A stretch of 5,241 nt of DNA, from contig JAFCFG010000083.1 of the NCBI GenBank assembly GCA_017608725.1, positions 1-5,241 on the forward strand, in the 5' to 3' direction. Positions 1 to 5,135 of this stretch are shown piece by piece. A model generated the notes under the pieces. The model had not been told where the DNA came from, ran no database searches, and worked only from the letters and a program-made list of their open reading frames with translations. This stretch comes from Candidatus Iainarchaeum sp. GTDB taxonomy: Archaea > Iainarchaeota > Iainarchaeia > Iainarchaeales > GCA-2688035. The position numbers and the translations under genes are program-made. Position 1 is the first letter of the stretch. Every line of letters begins with the position of its first letter.

Positions 1-710
1 AGCTGCGAGTTCTCTTCAACGAAGTCAAAGAAATCAGGCAACTGGCTTTCCTCAAAGAACAAATCGTTTTGCTGCGTTCTAACATTAAAGGTTTCACTTG
101 CTCTCTTGAAAAAGCCCTTGTTCAGGCACTCTGCAACAAATTCACTGGCCCTTGCCTTCTTTGCAATTGCCTTAATGGTTCTCTTTGCCAAAGGGCCCCA
201 TTTCAGCCTCCTGTAGTCAGGAAAATCCAGTTCCTTCAGTGAATCAATCTCCTGCCTCAAAACCTTTTCAAGATACTGCATGCTATGAATCCTTTTCCCA
301 ACAGCCCTGGATAATTCGGTGAGGTCCGTGATGTAGAAGCCAACGCTGCCTTTTGCTGCTTTGAGCAGGTCACTATCCTGCTTGCTTCTCTCAATCAGGG
401 TGTGCATCATTTCAACAATTAAATCGATTTGATTGGCTGCATGCTTTCCCTTGACTGTTTCATTCAGCTGCAGCAGCAGCTTGTTCTTCATTTCAGAGTT
501 AAGCAATGCAGCCCCCTTGGCTGTTGCAAACAGCCTATTCTCCTTTCTTGCAACCATACCCAAAGCATTCAAATAGCGCAGGGCCCTGCTTAAGGCTGCC
601 CTGGCTGATTCAATGCTCCCATAGTTTGGGGCAATCTTGTTCAGCAGGGCATTGTACTCAATGCCAGGTTGCTGTTTGATGATTAACAAAATGCTGTTCC
701 TTGCAGTCAT
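1..710 (-). CDS. Winged-helix DNA-binding domain protein, partial (C-terminus beyond left edge)
   Basis: The reading frame stays open from an ATG at 710-708 to the left edge, giving 236 codons without a stop, so the C-terminus is missing. Residues about 5-70 look like a winged helix-turn-helix: a first helix (ILLIIKQQPGIEYNALLNKI), a recognition-type helix (SARAALSRALRYLNALGMV) and a basic hairpin wing (ARKENRLFATAKG). Residues about 75-235 are predicted mostly helical, charged and without membrane segments; they could mediate dimerisation or sense a partner. I do not recognise the family of this C-terminal part. The start is supported by a TATA-like box 27 bases upstream, which implies a leaderless transcript. 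The gene is divergent from the antiporter gene. A transcriptional regulator is the likeliest role, but the target is unknown. Confidence 0.75.
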   Translation of the reverse strand, partial: MTARNSILLIIKQQPGIEYNALLNKIAPNYGSIESARAALSRALRYLNALGMVARKENRLFATAKGAALLNSEMKNKLLLQLNETVKGKHAANQIDLIVEMMHTLIERSKQDSDLLKAAKGSVGFYITDLTELSRAVGKRIHSMQYLEKVLRQEIDSLKELDFPDYRRLKWGPLAKRTIKAIAKKARASEFVAECLNKGFFKRASETFNVRTQQNDLFFEESQLPDFFDFVEENSQ

Positions 711-733
711 AATAAAAATTAACAAAAAAAGCA

Positions 734-740
734 TTTTAAA
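734..740 (-). promoter_or_regulatory. TATA box of the winged-helix gene
   Basis: On the minus strand the sequence reads TTTAAAA, centred 27 bases before the A of the ATG at 710. This is the archaeal TATA-to-start-site distance, so transcription should begin at or near the start codon. No Shine-Dalgarno sequence is visible in between, which agrees with a leaderless mRNA. No convincing BRE was seen. Confidence 0.55.
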
Positions 741-1013
741 GTAGATTGTTAACCAATCGGCTGGAGAAACCGGCTGAAAATCAACAAACTGCAGGAAAGG
801 GTAGTGCCAGGTTGGCAATGCTCAATTAATTTTTCAAAGGAAATTCAGGGAAAAAGGAAAATGGAACAGCAACAATAAGTTGACAGCATCATGTAATGGA
901 AACAATTAAGTAATAGTTTGCAGTAATAATTAAATCATGAGCTTTTGGCAGAAGCGTTTAGTAAAGGTTTTCATTGCTTTGCTTAGTGTAATGCCTTTGT
1001 TTGGATGTAGAAG
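741..1013. other. Divergent intergenic region, no confident gene
   Basis: This AT-rich stretch separates the winged-helix gene (minus) from the antiporter gene (plus). It holds a perfect 13-base inverted repeat, TGCCA-GGT-TGGCA at 805-817, and a 40-codon ORF (937-1059) discussed as a finding. I see no tRNA-like or other structured RNA and no longer coding frame. The antiporter frame is open back to a TTG at 1001, but the promoter position argues against that start. Confidence 0.5.
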
Positions 1014-1020
1014 TTATATA
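1014..1020 (+). promoter_or_regulatory. TATA box of the antiporter gene
   Basis: TTATATA is centred 35 bases upstream of the ATG at 1052. With the usual archaeal spacing, transcription would start near 1042-1044, leaving a leader of only about ten bases. This places the upstream in-frame TTG at 1001 outside the transcript and supports ATG 1052 as the start. Confidence 0.5.
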
Positions 1021-1051
1021 CACCATTCAAAAGAAGCCTTGGTTGAGAGAA

Positions 1052-2227
1052 ATGATTGATGTTCTGCTTTTGTTTTTTGTCGTGATTCTGGCTACTTTTG
1101 TTTTCGGAGAAATCTTTTCCAAGCTCAGGTTTCCGCGAATAGCCGGACAAATAACAGCTGGCTTGTTTTTGGGCTTGCCTTTGTTTGCCGGGCTCTTTCC
1201 CGCTGAAAGCAAGTCAAGCCTGCTTCTGCTCTCCGAACTTGGAATAATTTTTCTGCTGATGCTGACAGGCCTGGAAATCGACCTGAAAAAAATAAAAAAG
1301 AGCTCAAAGGACGTGATAGCAATCGCATTTTCATCGGTTGCATTGTCCTTTTGCTTGGGTTTTGCCTTTGCCCTAATAATAGGGTGGCCGTTGGTTGTCG
1401 CCTTTGTGCTTGGTGCCTGCCTTTCCCTCACTTCAGAAGCAACAAAATCAATTGCGCTGATGCAAAGAGAAGTTCTGAAAACAAAGCTGGGCGAGATAAT
1501 GATTATGGCAGGAACCGCAGACAACATTTTTGAATTATTATTCCTATCTACCCTGCTTGTTCTTGTGGGAACAGGCGGAGTCCAAGCCCTTATTTTTCTT
1601 CCAATTGAAATAATTGGATTTTTCATAGCAGTCTTCATTGCCCTAAAACTTATTCCCCGCTTCGTGGGGCTCTTCAAAAGTGGTGGCGAGGACAAATACT
1701 TTACCCTGACAATCATCATAGGCCTTGGAATAGCGCTCTTGTCAAGCAGCCTCTCCCTGGGCCCAATTGCCGGCGCGCTGATTGCCGGCCTGGTACTGCA
1801 AAAGGCATTCAAGTCACAGGAAGTAGAGCATACAGTTGAAAAAAACCTAAAAATAGTTACATTCGGGCTGGTTGTTCCCTTCTTTTACCTCCAAATAGGA
1901 CTGAACTTTGACCTGCAAACCATTGGGATTTATCCACTAATGATTCTAACAATCCTGGTGCTTGGGTTTGTGGGAAAAATGCTTGGCACTTTGCTGGTAA
2001 AGCCCTTTACAAAACTCAAAACAAACCAGCTAATGCTGATTGGCTGGGGAATGAACTCAAGGGGGATAATTGAACTGGTCATAGCCGAGGTAGCAAGACA
2101 GAAAATCCCAAACTTTCCAATGGAACTGTACGCTGCAATCGTCTTCATGTCAATAACAACAACTTTTGCCTTTCCAATCGCACTAAAATACTATCTCAAA
2201 AAATACCCCGGCATAATGCAAATGTGA
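1052..2227 (+). CDS. CPA2/Kef-type cation:proton antiporter (Na_H_Exchanger domain)
   Basis: A 391-residue integral membrane protein with about 12-13 hydrophobic segments and no C-terminal RCK/TrkA domain, so it is only the transport unit. CPA2 hallmarks in order are: the first inverted-repeat start (RFPRIAGQITAGLFLGLPL, about 27-44), SELGIIFLLMLTGLEIDL (61-78), the broken-helix region LSLTSEATKSIAL (124-136), TADNIFELLFL (155-165) at the ion-binding site, VPFFYLQIGLNFDL (275-288), a membrane lysine K309 in GKMLGTLL, and GMNSRGIIELVIAEVA (333-348). Members exchange K+ or Na+ for H+ across the cytoplasmic membrane; the ion cannot be told here. The usual Asp-Asp pair reads D157-N158. I chose ATG 1052 over the in-frame TTG at 1001 because the TATA box lies at 1014-1020 and the protein then begins directly with the first membrane segment. 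Family assignment is secure; transport direction and activity are not. Confidence 0.9.
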   Translation: MIDVLLLFFVVILATFVFGEIFSKLRFPRIAGQITAGLFLGLPLFAGLFPAESKSSLLLLSELGIIFLLMLTGLEIDLKKIKKSSKDVIAIAFSSVALSFCLGFAFALIIGWPLVVAFVLGACLSLTSEATKSIALMQREVLKTKLGEIMIMAGTADNIFELLFLSTLLVLVGTGGVQALIFLPIEIIGFFIAVFIALKLIPRFVGLFKSGGEDKYFTLTIIIGLGIALLSSSLSLGPIAGALIAGLVLQKAFKSQEVEHTVEKNLKIVTFGLVVPFFYLQIGLNFDLQTIGIYPLMILTILVLGFVGKMLGTLLVKPFTKLKTNQLMLIGWGMNSRGIIELVIAEVARQKIPNFPMELYAAIVFMSITTTFAFPIALKYYLKKYPGIMQM

Positions 2228-2303
2228 TTAAATGAAAAGACGGAGACTGTGCTGGAGGGCTTTCTAATGATATAAAACACTGCCCTGGGCAAGGAAAGTA
2301 AGA

Positions 2304-2311
2304 TTTAAATA
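2304..2311 (+). promoter_or_regulatory. TATA box of the PH-domain membrane protein gene
   Basis: TTTAAATA is centred 27 bases before the ATG at 2335, preceded by a purine-rich GGAAAGTAAGA that could serve as BRE. The spacing predicts a leaderless transcript. An 11-base palindrome, TGCCC-T-GGGCA (2281-2291), lies just upstream of the promoter and could be a regulator site or the end of the antiporter transcript. Confidence 0.6.
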
Positions 2312-2334
2312 AGAGTTGCTTCCATTAAATAGAC

Positions 2335-2910
2335 ATGGCATTTTTTCATTTGCAGGAAGGAGAGCAAATAGTCTGGGAGGCAAAGCCATTGACCGGCTTC
2401 AGAACCATGCTATTCTTCCAGAACCTTATTGGATTAAGCATAGTTTTCTTCCTCATTGGGTTGGTTCTCTTTGCCCCCTTCATTATGGCAGTTGCGGGGT
2501 ATATAGCTGGCCCTGCAGGTGTATTGCTTGGATTGGGCCTGACCTTGCTTGCAATACTTGTTTTTGCAGGGGTAATTTCATTTGCCATAGCAAACCTTGT
2601 TTACAACAAGGAATACTACTGGGTTACTAACTACAGGGTAATAAAGAAAATGGGCCTGATTGGCTACCATGTCAGCAGCATTCCCTTAGAGAGGGTCAGT
2701 GATGTGATTGTTTCAAGGAGCTTTTTGGAGAAGCTTTTTGGGATATCAAGCCTGCATATTCAAACTTTGGCAGGGCAGTATTCTGTAAGGGGCGGAAGCA
2801 GGTTTGGAGCAGAGGGAAAATTCAGCGCAGTGGCAGACCCAGAAGGGCTGCAGAAAACAATTTTTGAGCTAATTAAAAAGCACAGGAAAGCAGAGCACCT
2901 GGCGATTTAA
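2335..2910 (+). CDS. Membrane-anchored bacterial-type PH domain protein (bPH2/DUF304, YdbS-like)
   Basis: A 191-residue protein. A short N-terminal segment (EGEQIVWEAKP, about 8-18) is typical of this family. Two hydrophobic segments follow (about 26-50 and 58-88). A soluble C-terminal domain (about 92-182) carries the bPH2 pattern: YYWVTNYRVIKKMGLIGYHVSSIPLERVSDV and then LEKLFGISSLHIQT, with the family's usual VTNxRVI, IPLxRVSDV and FGxxxLxI elements. In related proteins the domain lies on the cytoplasmic face; its ligand and cellular role are not established. The ATG is fixed by the TATA box 27 bases upstream. The gene lies 107 bases after the antiporter and has its own promoter, so joint function with the antiporter is not implied. 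The family assignment is secure, the function open. Confidence 0.85.
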   Translation: MAFFHLQEGEQIVWEAKPLTGFRTMLFFQNLIGLSIVFFLIGLVLFAPFIMAVAGYIAGPAGVLLGLGLTLLAILVFAGVISFAIANLVYNKEYYWVTNYRVIKKMGLIGYHVSSIPLERVSDVIVSRSFLEKLFGISSLHIQTLAGQYSVRGGSRFGAEGKFSAVADPEGLQKTIFELIKKHRKAEHLAI

Positions 2911-3023
2911 AAAAAGGCTAATTGAAATTTCCCCCGGCGTGTCGAATACTTTTAAACTTAATGCCTTAAATTGCCTTCAAATGCGGAGATATTAGGCAGC
3001 CTTCCCCCAACAAACAAAACCCT

Positions 3024-3031
3024 TTTATATA
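3024..3031 (+). promoter_or_regulatory. TATA box of the toxin-antitoxin operon
   Basis: The sequence TTTATATA precedes the antitoxin ATG (3076) by about 48 bases. Normal spacing puts the transcription start near 3053 and gives a leader of roughly 20 bases that includes the Shine-Dalgarno sequence at 3065-3070. A second box, TTTATATG (3041-3048), lies inside the palindrome and would give a nearly leaderless transcript; a third, TTTAAAC (2951-2957), lies further upstream. The first fits best because it leaves room for the ribosome binding site. Confidence 0.5.
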
Positions 3032-3034
3032 GAT

Positions 3035-3062
3035 ATGCACTTTATATGCATACAAAGTGTAT
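3035..3062. promoter_or_regulatory. 28-base palindrome, candidate antitoxin operator
   Basis: An inverted repeat with 12 of 14 pairs matching. The outer arms are ATGCACTTT (3035-3043) and AAAGTGTAT (3054-3062); the centre contains the perfect palindrome TATGCATA (3045-3052). It sits directly downstream of the TATA box, over the predicted transcription start and before the ribosome binding site. Antitoxins with ribbon-helix-helix folds usually bind such sites as dimers of dimers and repress their own operon. That role is inferred from position and symmetry. Confidence 0.6.
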
Positions 3063-3064
3063 GT

Positions 3065-3070
3065 GAGGTG
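3065..3070 (+). promoter_or_regulatory. Shine-Dalgarno sequence of the antitoxin
   Basis: GAGGTG is a perfect six-base match to the archaeal anti-Shine-Dalgarno, five bases before ATG 3076. It is the strongest ribosome binding site in the window and fixes the antitoxin start. It suggests strong translation of the antitoxin relative to the toxin, whose start has only the weak GGCGGATGA before it. Confidence 0.75.
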
Positions 3071-3075
3071 TATTT

Positions 3076-3330
3076 ATGGTTGATGCGCGGGTTTCTTTAA
3101 CAAAGCACACAAACAGAGTGCTAACTTTTGTAAAAGCAAAATATGATTTGAAGGACAAAAGCCAGGCCTTGAACAAGTTTGTTGAAATGTATGGCGACAA
3201 CGAGCTTGAACCAGAGGTTAAGGAAAGCTATGTAAAAAAGCTGCTGGAAATTGAAGAAGATCACTTTAAGAGATATGGCCACAGGCATACAAGCGTTAAA
3301 GACCTCAGAAGGAAAATCGAAGGCGGATGA
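3076..3330 (+). CDS. DUF2683-family antitoxin (ribbon-helix-helix type)
   Basis: An 84-residue protein. The N-terminal part has ribbon-helix-helix layout: a short strand (ARVSL, 4-8), helix one (TKHTNRVLTFVKAKYD, 9-24) and helix two after a short turn (KSQALNKFVEMYG, 28-40). The motif NRVLxxVKAKYxLKDKSxA is characteristic of the archaeal DUF2683 proteins found before RelE toxins. Residues 45-84 are charged and probably helical, suited to wrapping around the toxin. The expected role is to neutralise the downstream toxin and, through the strand dimer, to bind the palindrome in its own promoter. Start chosen from the GAGGTG site. The stop is immediately followed by the toxin ATG, so the two are translationally coupled. 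Confidence 0.85.
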   Translation: MVDARVSLTKHTNRVLTFVKAKYDLKDKSQALNKFVEMYGDNELEPEVKESYVKKLLEIEEDHFKRYGHRHTSVKDLRRKIEGG

Positions 3331-3615
3331 ATGTCTTTAAAGCACGATTTTTCAGAAATATTAAAAGAAAAAATTAAAAGGCTCTTCAAAAAAGACAGAA
3401 GACGCTACGAGATATTGATGAAAAAAATTGAGCAGATAACAGACTCAGATGAAAACACAATAGAGCACTTCAAAAACCTAAGACATGATTTAAAGGATAG
3501 AAAGAGAGTCCACATAGACAAGAGCTTCGTGCTTACATTCAAATATGATAAAGAAAAAAACTTTATTCTATTCTTGGATTTTGACCACCACGACAACGTA
3601 TACAAAAGGCAATAG
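3331..3615 (+). CDS. RelE/ParE-superfamily toxin
   Basis: A 94-residue basic protein with RelE-fold layout: two N-terminal helices (about 3-38) and then a beta-sheet core. The segment FKNLRHDLKDRKRVHIDKSFVLTFKYD (47-73) matches the LRxxLKxxxRVHIxxSFVLxF pattern of archaeal RelE relatives, and the end FLDFDHHDNVYKR (81-93) matches their usual C-terminal strand. RelE enzymes cleave mRNA in the ribosomal A site. Candidate functional residues here are R51, K55, R57, R59, H61, H86, H87 and Y91, by comparison with RelE and YafQ. The Y91 position fits the RelE catalytic tyrosine, but the arginine usual six residues before it is an aspartate here and histidines follow, more as in YafQ. The gene begins on the base after the antitoxin stop, as expected for a co-translated pair. 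Interferase activity is inferred; a ParE-like gyrase inhibitor is less likely. Confidence 0.85.
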   Translation: MSLKHDFSEILKEKIKRLFKKDRRRYEILMKKIEQITDSDENTIEHFKNLRHDLKDRKRVHIDKSFVLTFKYDKEKNFILFLDFDHHDNVYKRQ

Positions 3616-3655
3616 TAGGCAGAAGCATTAGATTTCCTGATTATAGATTATTAAA

Positions 3656-3673
3656 ATTAAGCTGCCTTTGCAA
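3656..3673. repeat. Displaced copy of the eL44 gene 3' end
   Basis: This 18-base stretch matches 3819-3836, the last codons and stop of the eL44 gene, at 17 of 18 positions (ATTAAGC, then T or A, then GCCTTTGCAA). On the minus strand it would encode LAKAA-stop against VAKAA-stop in the real gene. The two copies flank the tandem repeat block as direct repeats. See findings for the integration hypothesis. Confidence 0.6.
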
Positions 3674-3750
3674 GCCGGCAAATTCCGGCTGCGAATTAAG
3701 CCCATACTTCGCTCTGCTCAGTATGGACTGTGCTCGCTTTGCTCGCATTA
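3674..3750. repeat. Palindromic repeat unit, copy 1
   Basis: This 77-base unit starts GCCGGCAAA, continues with CGGCTGCGAATTAA and ends TGTGCTCGCTTTGCTCGCATTA-like, in the same order as copy 2. It can form two hairpins: AGCCGG/CCGGCT (3673-3678 with 3685-3690, six-base loop) and CCATACT/AGTATGG (3702-3708 with 3720-3726, 11-base loop). No open frame of interest runs through it. It lies between the convergent toxin and eL44 genes, so it may end transcription from either side, or may be a dispersed repeat family. Confidence 0.7.
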
Positions 3751-3822
3751 GCCGGCAAAGAGCGGCTGCGAATTAATCGGATTGCTTACACAACCCAATG
3801 TGCTCGGCTTTGCCTCGCATTA
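3751..3822. repeat. Palindromic repeat unit, copy 2, ending on the eL44 stop codon
   Basis: This 72-base unit follows copy 1 directly. Conserved parts are GCCGGCAAA, CGGCTGCGAATTAA (3763-3776) and TGTGCTCGGCTTTGCCTCGC followed by ATTA. The first hairpin is kept in weaker form (AGCCG at 3750-3754 with CGGCT at 3763-3767). The middle is different in sequence but still partly self-complementary (GGATTG 3779-3784 with CAACCC 3791-3796, one mismatch). Its last three bases are the eL44 stop codon in reverse. Confidence 0.7.
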
Positions 3823-4107
3823 AGCAGCCTTTGCAACAAGCTCAACCTTCTTCATTCTCTTGGGGATAACAAAGTAGTGCTTTGTGCTGCAAACACTGCA
3901 CTCTGCAATAAAAGTTGGCTTTTTGTTCTGCTTTTTGACCTTTGCGGGAAACTGGTACTTGCCCTTATAGCCCCGCTTTTTCTCAACGTTCTTCCTGCTG
4001 CCCTCGGCCAATGCCCTGGCAGTGCCTGACTTAAACTGCTTGAGCTTGTGCTCTGTGTGCTTTTTGCACTTCCTGCAATAATCCTTTACTGTCTTAGGCA
4101 AGTTCAT
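3820..4107 (-). CDS. rpl44e: Large-subunit ribosomal protein eL44 (L44e)
   Basis: A complete 95-residue, strongly basic protein of the normal archaeal length. It begins MNLPKTVKDYCRKCKKHTEH, close to the L44e signature PKTVxxYCxxCKKHTEH, followed by ALAEGSRK and KKRGYKG. Four zinc-binding cysteines are visible as two pairs, C11/C14 and C70/C73. L44e sits on the 50S subunit near the E site, contacting 23S rRNA. The ATG at 4107 is supported by the N-terminal match and by GGTG on the minus strand at 4118-4115. In many archaea this gene is followed by rps27e; here the downstream neighbour is the repeat block and a convergent toxin-antitoxin operon. Its stop codon coincides with the end of repeat copy 2. 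Confidence 0.95.
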   Translation of the reverse strand: MNLPKTVKDYCRKCKKHTEHKLKQFKSGTARALAEGSRKNVEKKRGYKGKYQFPAKVKKQNKKPTFIAECSVCSTKHYFVIPKRMKKVELVAKAA

Positions 4108-4158
4108 CCAAAAACACCGAAAAACAGCCTATAACTGCAAATCAATTGTTAGAGGCAA

Positions 4159-4166
4159 TATTTAAA
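4159..4166 (-). promoter_or_regulatory. TATA box of the eL44 gene
   Basis: The minus strand reads TTTAAATA, the same octamer as before the PH-domain gene. Normal spacing predicts transcription from about 4136 and a leader near 29 bases that includes the GGTG ribosome binding site. A nearer alternative, TTATAGG (4134-4128), would give an almost leaderless mRNA; the first is the better match and fits the Shine-Dalgarno site. Confidence 0.5.
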
Positions 4167-4228
4167 TTGGTTACTATTGCCACTTAAACAAAAGCCGTTC
4201 AACAGCTATTTTAGGGGCCGAGAATAGA

Positions 4229-4236
4229 ATTAAAAA
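4229..4236 (+). promoter_or_regulatory. Possible TATA box of the six-segment membrane protein gene
   Basis: ATTAAAAA lies about 46 bases before the TTG at 4279, so a transcript could start near 4258 and include the GGAGA site. The match to the archaeal box is weak and the call is tentative. Confidence 0.3.
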
Positions 4237-4267
4237 CCAGAAAGCAGTAATAATAGCAATTGAAAAA

Positions 4268-4272
4268 GGAGA
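4268..4272 (+). promoter_or_regulatory. Ribosome binding site deciding a TTG start
   Basis: GGAGA stands six bases before TTG 4279. An in-frame stop at 4261-4263 rules out any start further upstream, and the next ATG comes only around codon 68, inside the domain. The site therefore selects the rare TTG start. Confidence 0.6.
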
Positions 4273-4278
4273 TTTAAA

Positions 4279-5067
4279 TTGATTAAATCGCTGCTGTCTG
4301 CACTGAAAACACTGGTGGGAAAGCCATATCTCATAGTTCCGGCTTTGGCTACAGCATTCATAGTCTTTCTTCTATCGCTTGCATTCGAACCATTCCTGCA
4401 AGATTTTGGCTTTAATGCAATTGTTCTTGAAAAGGTTCCAGACACTGCACTGCACGAACTGCCATTTCACTTTCTGTCAATGTATCCAACTGGCCTGGCA
4501 GCCCTGGGGCTGTTTGCAATTCTTTCATGCACTGTAATCATCAGCCTAAGCTACTGGTATGCAGTTTATGCAAAAATGCTGAAGGAGGGAAAAACCGAAT
4601 TATTAGGGGCATGTAGGGAAACAATGGCTGGATTGAAGGACATAATTACGCTTATAATCTTCATTGCAATAATTTCATTGCTCTTCGCTGCCCTAACAGT
4701 GCTGTTCTCAGTAATAACGCAGGCAGTTGAAGTACTCGGGTTGCTGTTGCTTGGCTTGCTGGCACTGGCAGGGGGTTACTTATACATAATGCTTGCTTTT
4801 GTTGTCCAAATCCTTGCAATTGAAAAGCAAAAAGTAAAGGAAGCACTGCAGCAGGCATGGCAGTTTTCATCAAAAAGGTTCTGGCAGGTTTTCCTCTTCA
4901 TCCTTGCAATTGCAGTAATCAACTACGCTGTTGGAGCAGTTGCAAGCAGCATTACTGATTTGGCATTGGATGAGACAACAGATGCAGGCATTACAGCAAT
5001 CTTCTGGAGCATTGCAGTAAGCTACTCAGGAATTGCAATGGCTCTCTACTATCTGGGAAAAAAGTAG
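4279..5067 (+). CDS. Six-segment integral membrane protein of unknown function
   Basis: A 262-residue protein starting at TTG. Hydrophobic segments lie at about 17-36, 72-97, 121-147, 151-181, 201-225 and 236-257. A short amphipathic N-terminus (IKSLLSALKTLVGKP) leads into segment one. Between segments four and five is AIEKQKVKEALQQAWQFSSKRFWQVF (about 180-205). This resembles the IExxxVxEAlxxSWxxxKgrFWxv signature of the loosely related membrane families around the membrane domain of glycerophosphodiester phosphodiesterase, YciC and several DUFs. That places it in a broad superfamily without assigning a reaction; no catalytic residues are visible. It is divergent from eL44 and does not overlap any neighbour. 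Start evidence is the GGAGA site and an upstream in-frame stop. Confidence 0.75.
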   Translation: MIKSLLSALKTLVGKPYLIVPALATAFIVFLLSLAFEPFLQDFGFNAIVLEKVPDTALHELPFHFLSMYPTGLAALGLFAILSCTVIISLSYWYAVYAKMLKEGKTELLGACRETMAGLKDIITLIIFIAIISLLFAALTVLFSVITQAVEVLGLLLLGLLALAGGYLYIMLAFVVQILAIEKQKVKEALQQAWQFSSKRFWQVFLFILAIAVINYAVGAVASSITDLALDETTDAGITAIFWSIAVSYSGIAMALYYLGKK

Positions 5068-5135
5068 GGGAAAAAGCATTGTAATTGCAAAGTAATTGCA
5101 GCATTTCCTACATTGGAAACCAAAACTTTTCTGTA

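Noticed and set aside
1001..1051. Upstream TTG start for the antiporter adding 17 residues
   Set aside because: The added residues are not typical of the family, and the best TATA box (1014-1020) would lie inside the coding region. ATG 1052 begins right at the first membrane segment.
1027..1812. 261-codon open frame on the minus strand
   Set aside because: It is antisense to the antiporter, low in recognisable structure, and explained by the codon pattern of the gene on the other strand.
2316..2630. 104-codon plus-strand frame overlapping the PH-domain gene
   Set aside because: It is a shifted frame of a gene with a clear domain match, and its translation shows no family features.
2951..2995. 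TATA-like TTTAAAC followed 26 bases later by ATG 2981
   Set aside because: The ATG opens only four codons before a stop. It may at most be an extra promoter for the toxin-antitoxin operon; there is no support for a gene.
3674..3822. CRISPR array
   Set aside because: There are only two adjacent units, with homologous ends and divergent middles inside each unit. There is no short repeat with unique spacers of even length and no cas gene nearby.
3656..3822. Structured RNA gene such as a tRNA
   Set aside because: The hairpins do not form a cloverleaf and the T-arm consensus is absent; the tandem repeat explains the structure better.
3730..4029. 99-codon plus-strand frame over the repeats and eL44
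   Set aside because: It is the complement of the certain ribosomal protein gene and part of the repeat block; the Cys/Leu-rich translation resembles no protein.
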